Assembly (NCBI GenBank): GCA_016707705.1
Contig: JADJHD010000018.1
Span: 47,712 to 111,711, forward strand
Direction of reading: 5' to 3'
Length of the DNA: 64,000 bases
Origin: Bacteroidales bacterium
Lineage (GTDB): Bacteria; Bacteroidota; Bacteroidia; Bacteroidales; UBA4417
Both the position numbers and the translations under genes were made by a program. The notes under the pieces were generated by a model that worked only from the letters and a program-made list of their open reading frames with translations, did no database searches and had not been told where the DNA came from. Below, piece by piece: positions 10,646-19,275 of this stretch (within the stretch, counting starts at the first letter, position 1; each line of letters opens with the position of its first letter).

Positions 10646-11545
10646 TTAATTGGCAGAAAGCCTGGAATGGAAAGCATCAAAATCTTCTCCTTGATATTCA
10701 GGAGTTGCGCCTGATTTTGATGCAACAAAAGCGCCTATTGCGCATGCTTTATCAAGGGCAGTAGCCATATCGGTGCCTTCAAAGTATGCTGAAAGGAAAC
10801 CTGCAAGAAAAGCATCACCGGCTCCAACTGTATCAGCAACCTTAACTTTATAGCCGGGATGACTGTACACTGAATCGCCGGCTACCAGCAATGCACCTTG
10901 TTCACCTCTTGTTACTACCAGAATCTTCAGCCCAAGCAGGGTGAAGAATTTCTTCGAAATCTCTTCCAGACTTCCCTCGAAACCATACCAGGCTCCGATC
11001 TTGAACATCTCGTCATCATTCAGTTTCAGAATATCAGCCTTTTTCATAAGTGGTTCAACGGACTCCCTTTTATCGAAAGGAGCACGCAGATTCACATCCA
11101 TGATTTTCAGAACATCCTGTTCGAGTAGTTTCAATAGTGTATTGCGTGTAGATTCATTGCGGGATGCGAGAGATCCATAAACAAGTGCTTTTGCATCAAT
11201 GCATTTGCCAAGTAACTGATCACTGAGATTTATATCATCCCATGCTACAGGTTCGCATATTTCGAAGGTAGCATTACCGGCGGAGTTCAGGTATACTTTA
11301 ACCTCGCTTGTTGGCAGACTGTCATGTTTCTGGATGAGTTGCAAATCCATGGCTGCATGCTCCAGGAAATTAAGCAATCCTCTTCCTTTTTCATCATTTC
11401 CAATACTGCTGGCAATGAAGGAGCGGATACCCAGCTTTTCAAGATGAAGGGCAACGTTCATGGGTGCACCACCGGGAAGCGCTCCGGTTGGGAGATTATC
11501 CCAAAGCACTTCTCCAAAGCAAAGTATATATTCAAATCGTGTCAT
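10646..11545 (-). CDS. fructokinase (PfkB/ribokinase family)
   Basis: A 299-residue PfkB-family sugar kinase that would phosphorylate imported fructose. The N-terminal signature GEVLWDNLPTGALPGGAPMN (residues 11-30) is characteristic of fructokinases, and the second PfkB signature DTVGAGDAF is at 238-246 with catalytic base Asp244. It sits between the sugar porter and SusC genes. That placement lets the cell import fructose and trap it as fructose phosphate. The product is cytoplasmic, with no signal peptide. Confidence 0.93.
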   Translation of the reverse strand: MTRFEYILCFGEVLWDNLPTGALPGGAPMNVALHLEKLGIRSFIASSIGNDEKGRGLLNFLEHAAMDLQLIQKHDSLPTSEVKVYLNSAGNATFEICEPVAWDDINLSDQLLGKCIDAKALVYGSLASRNESTRNTLLKLLEQDVLKIMDVNLRAPFDKRESVEPLMKKADILKLNDDEMFKIGAWYGFEGSLEEISKKFFTLLGLKILVVTRGEQGALLVAGDSVYSHPGYKVKVADTVGAGDAFLAGFLSAYFEGTDMATALDKACAIGAFVASKSGATPEYQGEDFDAFHSRLSAN

Positions 11546-11566
11546 AGGTCTGTAAGTTTTCGGTGA

Positions 11567-12907
11567 CTACTTTCTGCGTCCTGCCAGTTCAGTCTGAATA
11601 TCCTCCAGTGATTTGCCCTTGGTTTCAGGAATTACCTTCCATGCGAAGAAGAAATGCAACAGCATCATCAGTGCGAAAAAAGCGAATGAGTATCCTCCTC
11701 CTATCGAAGGCATATTTGTTACTATCGGAAATGACCAGCTTACAATTGCTGCCATAACCCAATGGGTGAAACTCCCAAGCGCCTGTCCCTTTGCCCTTAC
11801 ATTATTAGGGAAAATCTCCGAAATAAATACCCATAGCACAGCTCCCTGCGAGAAGGCAAAAAATGCCACAAAACCTATCAGGTAAAGCATAACTGAATAT
11901 CCATCAAAGGAGTTAAGGAAAAATGCCCGGGCAATCAGGCTTAGAAATACTACCATTCCAACTGAGCCAATCATAAGCAGGGTGCGCCTGCCGTAACGGT
12001 CGATCAGAAACAGAGCCACAAATGTAAAAAGCAGGTTGGTTCCACCAATAGAAATTGACTGAAGCAAAGCGGAATTTTGTCCAAGGCCCGTCATTTCAAA
12101 AATACGGGGAGCATAATAGATAATGGCATTGATTCCAGCCAGCTGGTTGAACATTGCAATAAGAATGGTTGAAATTACAGGGAAGTAATTTTCTTTTGAG
12201 AATAGTTTGGCATCACTTACCGATTCAGAAGCTTGCAGGGATTCAACAATTGAATTTACTTCTGATTCAGGCTTTTCAATTCCCAGCTTTTTGAATATTG
12301 CAATTGCTTCCTGAGTCTTTCCCTTGATAATCAACCAACGCGGACTTGGTTCAACCTTAAATAGAAGTAAAAAGAAAAGCAGAGCGGGAACAATTTCTAC
12401 ACCTATCATGATTCGCCATGCATTTTCAGTTGCCGACTGAGCAATCAGATAATTCACCAGATATGCTGAGAATATTGCGGTCACAACATTGAACTGGTTA
12501 AGCGCAACCAGTTGTCCACGCATTTTGGCCGGTGAAATTTCAGCTATATACATTGGAACAACAACCGATACTCCCCCAACTATCAATCCCTGGACAAAAC
12601 GGAAGCAAAGCAGCATGTACCAGTTCATAGACATGGAACTTCCAAGGGCAGCAAGGGCAAAAATCAGTGCCATAACCTGCAGGACTTTCCTGCGGCCATA
12701 GGTATCAGCCGGCTTTCCAATGATAGTGGTACCGATAATGGTACCAATAAGAGCTATCGCAACAGTAAAACCCAATTCAAACTTGCTCAGAGAGAAAAGG
12801 GCTTCAAGCGCAGAAGTAGTCCCGGAGATTACGGCTATATCATAACCGAACAGAAAACCACCTAATGCAATAAAGATTGCCTGGAGAGTAACTTTGGAAT
12901 TCTTCAT
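11567..12907 (-). CDS. MFS sugar porter (fructose uptake, sugar:H+ symporter family)
   Basis: A 12-segment major-facilitator transporter of the sugar porter family. Family signatures are visible: GGFLFGYDIAVISG near the start, two RxGRR-type loops (DTYGRRK, DRYGRR), and PETKGKSLEDIQ at the C-terminus. I place the start at the ATG at 12907 (MKNSK). An upstream in-frame ATG at 12940 would add 11 residues. As the first gene of the fructan run it would carry fructose across the inner membrane for the fructokinase 22 bases downstream. The fructose specificity is inferred from context. Confidence 0.92.
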   Translation of the reverse strand: MKNSKVTLQAIFIALGGFLFGYDIAVISGTTSALEALFSLSKFELGFTVAIALIGTIIGTTIIGKPADTYGRRKVLQVMALIFALAALGSSMSMNWYMLLCFRFVQGLIVGGVSVVVPMYIAEISPAKMRGQLVALNQFNVVTAIFSAYLVNYLIAQSATENAWRIMIGVEIVPALLFFLLLFKVEPSPRWLIIKGKTQEAIAIFKKLGIEKPESEVNSIVESLQASESVSDAKLFSKENYFPVISTILIAMFNQLAGINAIIYYAPRIFEMTGLGQNSALLQSISIGGTNLLFTFVALFLIDRYGRRTLLMIGSVGMVVFLSLIARAFFLNSFDGYSVMLYLIGFVAFFAFSQGAVLWVFISEIFPNNVRAKGQALGSFTHWVMAAIVSWSFPIVTNMPSIGGGYSFAFFALMMLLHFFFAWKVIPETKGKSLEDIQTELAGRRK

Positions 12908-12973
12908 GGATTTAATTAGGTTATTTGAGAAATAGAACATCGCAATATTAATACTGCAAATGCTTCAATATCT

Positions 12974-13068
12974 ATCAAAGAGGTTACAATGAATATCGAT
13001 TATGTTACAAATAGCAGCTATTCCTGGGACTGTTATCAATTATGTTACCTGAATGTCAATTTTGTTTC
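12974..13068. promoter_or_regulatory. four phased direct repeats upstream of the fructan locus
   Basis: Four copies of a 14-base word close to ATCAATTATGTTAC begin at 12974, 12995, 13035 and 13055. The two middle copies differ at one base, while the outer ones match 10-11 of 14. The start-to-start distances are 21, 40 and 20 bases, close to whole numbers of helical turns, so all copies lie on one face of the DNA. Such arrays fit binding by an AraC-type or hybrid two-component regulator. They lie 67-161 bases upstream of the sugar porter start. No regulator gene of either type is present in the window. Confidence 0.5.
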
Positions 13069-13078
13069 ATGAAGCATC

Positions 13079-13099
13079 GCAAACGTTTGCGCAAACGTT
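13079..13099. promoter_or_regulatory. LacI-family type operator: overlapping palindromes
   Basis: GCAAACGTTTGC (13079-13090) is a perfect 12-base palindrome, and 13082-13099 is a perfect 18-base palindrome (AACGTTTGCGCAAACGTT) overlapping it. The core AAACGTTT with a CG centre is the classical LacI/GalR-family half-site arrangement. It lies ~170 bases upstream of the sugar porter (minus strand) and ~190 bases upstream of the GTPase gene (plus strand). A catabolite-type or fructose-responsive repressor is plausible, but its gene is not in the window. Confidence 0.6.
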
Positions 13100-13289
13100 A
13101 CCGGAAAACTGAAGTATTTCACAAGGAATTATCTCTATCGAGGGAATTTTGTGAAACAGAGTATTCTGAAATTGAAGTGTTGAAGAGAGATTAATAGTTA
13201 GCAGCAGAAAGAAACCCATTTAACCCTTATAAAATTGAAACCAACCCCATCATCAAAATTGAGTAAGTTCGCAGACAAATTGAATTCAT

Positions 13290-15249
13290 TTGTCCAGACA
13301 AATTCGAAATATTGCCATCCTTGCGCATGCTGATGCCGGTAAGACCAGCATTACAGAGCAAATGCTCTATTTGGGAGGTGTTGTAAAGAAGCCGGGAAGT
13401 GTGGATGAGGGAACAACCCAAACAGACTTTCTCCCGGTCGAAAAACAGAGGGGCATTTCAATCAGGTCCGCCCTTGTGGCCTTCAAATGGAAGGATATTT
13501 TCATCAATCTGGTGGATACTCCCGGACACGTGGATTTTTCGGCTGATGTTCAGAGAAGTCTGAGGGCTGTTGATGGCGCCATACTGGTTATTTCTGCAGT
13601 AGAAGGTGTTCAGGCACATACCGAATCGCTATGGAATGTACTGAAACAGGCGAAAATTCCCTGCTCTTGTCTTTATCAATAAGATTGACCGCATCGGAGC
13701 CGATATTCACCGGGTCATGAAGGAGATCAAGGATGAATTGCATCTCTCACCCCTGTGTTTGCAGCATTGTCATGATGAAGGGGAATCCAATGCCCGATTC
13801 GAAAGTTGCTGGTCTGCGGAAAACATGGATCCTTCGATAACAGAAACTCTTGCCGCAAGTGATGAGTCACTGCTTGAAAGATATTTTGAGGGCGAGCAGA
13901 TTCCGTTCGATGATTTCAATCTTCAGTTAAAGAAACTTGTTGGTGAAAAAGCCGCAACTCCACTGTTGTTTGGGGCTGCCAAATACGGATTGGGAATTGA
14001 AGAGCTTCTGAATGCAGTTGTTGTTTACCTGCCCTCGCCTGCAGGAGATTCCCAGAAACCATTTTCAGCATTGGTTTATGGGATTGATCACGATAAAATT
14101 ATGGGCAAGGTTGCGATGGTGAGGGTGCTGCAAGGAACTGTCAGGAACCGGGATACCGTTAAAATTCAGGGCAGGGAAATTGAGGAAAAAATCACTCAGG
14201 TACGAAGAATGCTGCCCGGGAAATTTGAAGATATTGGCTCGGCATCTGCCGGTGAACTTGCCGGACTCTGCGGTCTATCGGGAGCAAGAATAGGTGATAT
14301 TCTGGGAAATCAGGATGAAACAGCAGCTGCAGAGGTGAGGATACAGCAACCCCTTTTATCGGTGCAGGTTCAGGCTGTTAACAGCAAGGATTACCCGGCT
14401 TTGGCAGCAGCATTGCTGGAATTGTCGGAGGAAGATCCGGCCCTTGAATTTGAATGGCTTCGGGAGGAAGCAGAGCTGCAATTGAAACTTATGGGCTGGA
14501 TACAGATGGAGATCCTGGAACAGCTCCTCCTCGATCGCTTCAATCTGGCAGCGAAATTTGAAAACCCCACGGTCATCTATAAGGAAACACCCAGCACAAC
14601 TGCTGAAGGTTTCGTCAGGTATTGGATGCCCAAACCGTGTTGGGCAATTCTTAAATTCCTCATTGAGCCGGGTGAGCGTGGCAGTGGCATTCAGTATAAA
14701 AGTGAGATTGGGGTAAATGATGTCTTGCAGAAATATCAGAATGAAGTGGAAAGGACCATTCCTGTAGCATTGAAGCAGGGAATCAAGGGTTGGGAGGTAA
14801 CTGATCTCAAAATTACCCTCATTGAAGGCGAGGATCACGAGATGCATTCCCGTCCCGGGGATTTCGTGATTGCTACTCCCATGGGCATAATGGATGGGCT
14901 GGTCAACACCGGAACCACTTTGCTTGAGCCAATTGTCAGGTTCAGGATTCAGGCTACTGAGGATCTGCTGGGTGCCATTACCAGTGACATTACCCGTATG
15001 CGGGGCAGTTTTGAAAGTCCTGTTATGGATTCAGGGAGGTTTACTTTGCATGGCTTGCTGCCTGTTTCTACCTCACTGGATTATCCGGTTAAACTTAGTT
15101 CCCGTTCTGGTGGCAAGGCTCGCATCTCCACTCATTTCCATGGATATAGTGATTGCCCTGATGAACTTGGTGTTATCCGCCCTTTTAAAGGCATCAGTCC
15201 GCTTGATACCGCGAAGTATATCCTGAAAGCGAGAAAAGCCCTGAGTTGA
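13290..15249 (+). CDS. Tet(M)/Tet(Q)-like ribosomal-protection GTPase, EF-G family (frameshifted)
   Basis: A translation GTPase of about 650 residues, related to tetracycline ribosomal-protection proteins. The G motifs are visible: AHADAGKTS (G1), RGIS (G2), DTPGH (G3) and NKID (G4). The C-terminal part ends in LGVIRPFKGISPLDTAKYIL, as in the Tet group. The start is a TTG at 13290. One extra base near 13662-13667 breaks the frame after KQAKIPC. The next frame reads LVFINKIDRIGADIHRV, which restores the G4 box, and then continues to 15249. Environmental Bacteroidota carry chromosomal relatives whose link to resistance is unproven, so resistance should not be assumed. Confidence 0.82.
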
Positions 15250-15564
15250 TTAGTTGTTGGTAGTTTAGTTGTTAGTAGATTAGTTGTTAGTAGTTTAGTT
15301 GTTCATAGTTTAGTTGTTCATAGTTATTGGTTGTTAGTGTTCGGAGTTCAAGGTTCGGAGTTCGTTGTTCGAATGCAAGTAGCAGAATTTTGAGTACGGA
15401 CTGATCGTCCGCCCGCCGGCGGACCCTTCGCTGCGCAGTCACATCTTCATCCGCCAGCCAGCGGACACCTGATTTTCGCTCAAGCACGCGGACTCCATCC
15501 TTCGCATCTCCATCTTTTCCCGCGCCGGTCTTTCATCTTGCCTTTTGTCTTTATCACCCCCTCC
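15250..15564. repeat. gene-free stretch of short tandem repeats and palindromes
   Basis: 15250-15330 is a tandem array of TTAGTTGTTAGTAG-like units. 15340-15372 carries three GTTCGGAGTTC-type units. Two short palindromes of the GTCCGCC...GGCGGAC type follow at 15407-15424 and 15449-15466. 15500-15564 is a pyrimidine-rich tract related to the CTTTTGTC repeats found elsewhere in the window. Frames on either strand here are repeat artefacts. Confidence 0.7.
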
Positions 15565-16689
15565 ATGCCCATATCCTCCTTTACCAGTTCCAAGTTCAGG
15601 TTTTGGTCCTTCGTTTCGATGGTACTGCTGGTGTTTGTGCATGGGTATAATCTGGATGTAAGGTATATGCAGCCCTGGACTGTTCCGGGAGAGCCCATGA
15701 CCTTTACCGCATTTACCGAGTATTTCCTTGCCAATGGACTCTTTCGCTTCAGGATTCCCATGCTGTTCATTATTTCGGGATTCCTGTATGCCATACATGA
15801 TCAGAAACCATACAAGGAACGCATCAACAAAAGACTGCGCACCCTCTTAATTCCATATGTTCTCTGGAGTACACTGGCATTGCTGTTTACCTTTCTGCTT
15901 GAGTCATTCCCGGCAGGACAAAAAATGGTAACTGATTCGCACATCATGCAGATTGATCAAACAAGGATGCTGCTTTCCCAGTATCATTGGTATGAAATTA
16001 TTGCCCGATGGCTTTTTGTCCCGGTATCCTATCAGCTTTGGTTTATTAGGGTACTGCTGATATACAACCTGGCATATCCCTGGATAAAATGGTGTATAAG
16101 CCATCCTGTCTGGCGCTGGGTATTCTTTGGTATTACTCTTCTGATGTGGCTGGGTACGGTAGGATTGTATTTTGTAGAAGGTGAAGGACTGCTGTTTTTC
16201 TCTCTTGGAGTCTGGATGCAGAAAACCAAATTCTCAATTGACTCACCCTCAAAAAGACTCCAACCCCGCTATTGGGGAATTCTTTTCCTGGCCTTGGTTA
16301 CAGTGAAAACCTATCTGGCTTTTAATGGACAACCCCTGCTGGGGAATGTCATATATCCGGTTTTGTCAATTTTGCATAAAGCGACAATCCTGAGTGGATT
16401 GATCTTCTGCTGGTATGGACTGGATAGTCTTGTGAAGTGGTTCATGGACAAGAAGTGGTTTGTCTGGACCAGCGCCTTTGCATTCATGATTTATGCCCTG
16501 CATGCTCCATTGGTTGCATACCTGATTGACCCGGCCCTATCGTTGCTGAGTCCACTGCCCGGATCACAAATGCTAACATTTATTCTTTTGCCGCTGAGCA
16601 TAATTATTTCTGCAATAGGCATTGGGGCGTTAATCCGATGGCTACTACCGGGACTGTACAGTCTGATGACAGGAGGAAGAGGGCTTTAA
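15565..16689 (+). CDS. acyltransferase family 3 integral membrane protein
   Basis: A polytopic membrane acyltransferase of the family that O-acylates surface sugars (Acyltransferase_3). It shows about ten hydrophobic segments, an early VHGYNL segment that carries the conserved His, and the motif FRFRIPMLFIISGFLYA after segment 2. It has the charged loop KERINKRLRTLLIPYVLW. I use the first ATG at 15565; a TTG 27 bases upstream would begin in the pyrimidine repeat and is less likely. The substrate cannot be predicted. Its neighbours do not form an obvious polysaccharide locus. Confidence 0.8.
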   Translation: MPISSFTSSKFRFWSFVSMVLLVFVHGYNLDVRYMQPWTVPGEPMTFTAFTEYFLANGLFRFRIPMLFIISGFLYAIHDQKPYKERINKRLRTLLIPYVLWSTLALLFTFLLESFPAGQKMVTDSHIMQIDQTRMLLSQYHWYEIIARWLFVPVSYQLWFIRVLLIYNLAYPWIKWCISHPVWRWVFFGITLLMWLGTVGLYFVEGEGLLFFSLGVWMQKTKFSIDSPSKRLQPRYWGILFLALVTVKTYLAFNGQPLLGNVIYPVLSILHKATILSGLIFCWYGLDSLVKWFMDKKWFVWTSAFAFMIYALHAPLVAYLIDPALSLLSPLPGSQMLTFILLPLSIIISAIGIGALIRWLLPGLYSLMTGGRGL

Positions 16690-16717
16690 TCTGACAGCTT
16701 TTTCTGAAAGATCTGGT

Positions 16718-17524
16718 TTACTTATCCAGCAATTTCTCAAGCATAAGCTGAGTTTTCTCCTTTTCGCTGAGTTTATCCTGATAGTCGAACAGCGGTTTCT
16801 CCCAGGCGCCGTACATGGGATTGGGAAGAACAATATAGCGTTTTCCGAAGAGCTGCATTTTTTGCAACGGCAGCTTTCCATCATTTTCCTTACGGTTTTC
16901 GAATATTTCGGAGAAATCATTCAGATTGTCGCCTATCAGTAGAATGATATTATGTGTAGATGCCACTCTTGCCCTTCTGCCGGCTTTGGAACTTACATTA
17001 CCGTTTGAAAAAGCAATATCCCCGCGGGTTAGAAGGTGATCTTCGGTCGCAAAGGGGAAACCTACTGATGCCAGATTTTTGAGTGTGGATTCACGTTCGC
17101 TGCTGTCGCGGTTGGTGATGTAAAAAATGGCAACACCTTTCCCTTCTGCGAATTTTGCAAACTCCAGGGCTCCTGGCAAAGCACGTGCTGAAGCCTTGTT
17201 AGTCCAGGAATGCCAGCCGTCCTCTGTTTCGCCTTCCTTCATCAGTTGGGTTTCGAACGGACTATTATCCAGCATGGTTTCGTCGATATCCACTACAACT
17301 GCAAGAGGCTTTTCTCCCTTTGGCTTTGTCAGTTCGGATTCAACTCTTTCCCTGGCGATATTGAATCCCTGATGATAAAGAGCCTTCATTTCGGCGGAAT
17401 GCTGGTACCAGCTGGAGGCTGTTAGGAGTTTTTCAAAGTCCCGCCCTGGCTTGTTCCTGTTTCCTGAATTGCAGGAAATAAGCAGGCTTGTAGCCAGGAT
17501 GACTGATAGCAGAAGGTATTTCAT
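16718..17524 (-). CDS. acid phosphatase / 5'-nucleotidase, lipoprotein e(P4) family
   Basis: A HAD-superfamily class B-type phosphohydrolase of 268 residues, anchored as a lipoprotein at Cys18 (LISC). The catalytic DIDETMLDN motif is at residues 79-87 (Asp79 nucleophile, Asp81 acid/base). ITNRDSSER forms motif 2, and LIGDNLNDF supplies the acidic metal-binding motif. Relatives dephosphorylate nucleotides and cofactors outside the cytoplasm. The ATG at 17524 is chosen because it gives a clean lipoprotein signal. The open frame extends further upstream into unrelated repeat-rich sequence. Confidence 0.88.
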   Translation of the reverse strand: MKYLLLSVILATSLLISCNSGNRNKPGRDFEKLLTASSWYQHSAEMKALYHQGFNIARERVESELTKPKGEKPLAVVVDIDETMLDNSPFETQLMKEGETEDGWHSWTNKASARALPGALEFAKFAEGKGVAIFYITNRDSSERESTLKNLASVGFPFATEDHLLTRGDIAFSNGNVSSKAGRRARVASTHNIILLIGDNLNDFSEIFENRKENDGKLPLQKMQLFGKRYIVLPNPMYGAWEKPLFDYQDKLSEKEKTQLMLEKLLDK

Positions 17525-18155
17525 GGGATTGGTTTTGAGGATAATGTTAACTGTTTCAAAAGTAACAAGATTAACGCTCTTTTCTGTTAAGGAATTATGA
17601 ACCTGCAGATGATTTATTGCCAGGATAGTTTTACTCGTATCGAGGTTATAAATCGCACATATAGCAATGAATAGAACACGGATGTCCGCTGCGGCGGACA
17701 GATATACACAGAATCGGTTACTACAAATTCTTGCGATTTTCATCCGCCAGCCTGCGGACAAATTCCCTCATTTTCACATTTTCACATCTCCACATCTCCA
17801 CATCCTTATCCGCCAGCCGGCTGATTCACTTCGCCCCTCATCTTCACATTTCACTCTACTTCTCCCCGTGCCTTATCCCGCAGGCAGCGGTCAGACGTTC
17901 GGCACTTCGCTGAGGCAACTCCGACCGGGGCCATGGCGACTCCTGCTCCCCCGCGTACCACATCTCCACATCATTTTCAAATTCCCCCATTTCCTGATAG
18001 ATAAAATCGGGCAGTCTATCGCCTGATTAAGGCTAAACGTATATTTCATTTTGGCAGGCGCCCATACCACAATTTGCAGCCACTCTCCGCAGAACAAGTT
18101 GAACCAAGCGCCTTGATTTCTCATTTTTACCCAATTACCGAATGAAACCCGGAAT
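17525..18155. repeat. intergenic stretch with palindromic and pyrimidine-rich repeats
   Basis: No convincing gene. It holds a GAACACGGATG word at 17673-17684 and short palindromes at 17684-17699 and 17742-17759, with a partial one at 17809-17823. A CACATTTTCACATCTCC-type pyrimidine tract lies between 17760 and 17850. The GAACACGGATG word also occurs near 59578 and, inverted, near 23104. Confidence 0.6.
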
Positions 18156-19004
18156 TTGATAAGCAGCAGGAAGAAAAAAGCAATGGGTGTTATCATGCAC
18201 ATCATCGCCTGGCTGGTGCTTTTTAGTTTTCCATTCCTGTTCTCAGGCGATGAGATTTTCCGGTTCAGTTTTGTCATGCAGGCATTCTGGCTTCCGCTGG
18301 GATGGTCATTCCTGCTGTTTTACATCAATTACTTCATCCTTACCCGTCTGCTGATTCAGAAAGGAAATATCCTTGCCTTTTTTGGAATCAACCTTCTATT
18401 GATGATTCTTTTTGCATCCCTCAGCAGCATGATCAGCGTTTTGCTTCCTCACCCGCCGCCTTTCACTCATGGTCCACCTCCCGGCAATGGAAACAGGACC
18501 CCAATGAGGGAACCCTTCCAAAAAGCAAAGGAAGGGATTCAGGGACTGGCTAAACTTATGCGCTACCTTCTGTATGAAACGAATGAACCAAAAGTTCCGG
18601 TGTCGAAGGAGATCAACTTCCTGCGTGAATACATTCAGATGATGCAACTCAGAACCAGGGAGGATGTAAAGATTGAATACACATTTCCATCAGATGACTC
18701 AGGACTCAAAATAGCCCCATTGCTTAAACTTTATGGAAAAACGCATTCAAACATGGAATTTCTATGGCTTCTCCATCCTTATTCATCTGGTGATGGAAAT
18801 AGAAGGCAAACCGTATTGATGAGTGTTGAAAACTCATGTTATCCGAAACCGGCTACCGACAGGAGCGGATCAGGAATAGGTCTTGAAAACCTGAAGAAAA
18901 GACTTGCACAACTATACCCAAAAAAACACCAATTAGCTTTAGAAACCCTGAATTCCATCTACTGCGCAAGGTTGCAGATCAATTTATCCCCGAATGACAA
19001 ATAA
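18156..19004 (+). pseudogene. decayed LytS-type sensor histidine kinase
   Basis: The N-terminal part has membrane segments like those of the intact kinases at 39206 and 50657. The segment with the phospho-accepting His (NPHFxFNTLNNIYSL in the intact copies) is missing: the sequence jumps from the membrane part to GIQGLAKLMRYLLYE. The N box is also destroyed: the DNA around 18735-18765 reads PFMENAFKHGIS-like residues only if one A is removed and frames are changed. The G box RSGSGIGLENLKKRLAQLYP survives near the end. No response-regulator gene follows, unlike the two intact pairs. The deletion of the His region cannot be explained by a one-base sequencing error, so this copy is most likely non-functional. 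Confidence 0.8.
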
Positions 19005-19275
19005 AAAGTACTATATCACCCTTCCCTGGATAAGCTCGTTTATACTGGCCTTCCTGTTTAGCCCCATATGGTGAAGGCTCAGGATTCCGGTGTAGTGAAG
19101 ATTTCGAATACTATTGGAATACCCCCTCTTTGAAGGTACTGGGCGATTTCAAATTACAAGTACAAGGTGGATATTTCTACGATTCAGCAATGGTTAAAGG
19201 TTATACTCTAACTACCTGTTCACCAATACCTCCGGTTCCTGTTGCAATAGAAGGTGTCCAGAATAATCCTGAAAG
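18994..19275 (+). other. gene fragments, unassigned
   Basis: An ATG at 18994 begins a short signal-peptide-like frame (MTNKKYYITLPWISSFILAF) that stops after 26 codons at 19072-19074. Other frames continue with VVKISNTIGIP and then SLKVLGDFKLQVQ, suggesting a coding sequence cut by several indels. It could be the original N-terminus of the receptor that follows or a separate small gene. I cannot decide. Confidence 0.35.

Noticed and set aside
13290..15249. Clinically relevant tetracycline resistance gene
   Set aside because: The motifs show family membership only. The frame is broken, there are no mobile elements nearby, and chromosomal relatives in environmental Bacteroidota are common.
15439..15798. 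Minus-strand frames opposite the acyltransferase start
   Set aside because: They overlap repeat sequence and the N-terminus of a clear membrane protein.
17667..18026. 119-codon plus-strand frame upstream of the broken kinase
   Set aside because: It consists of palindromes and CACATTTTCACATC repeats, with no domain or start signal.
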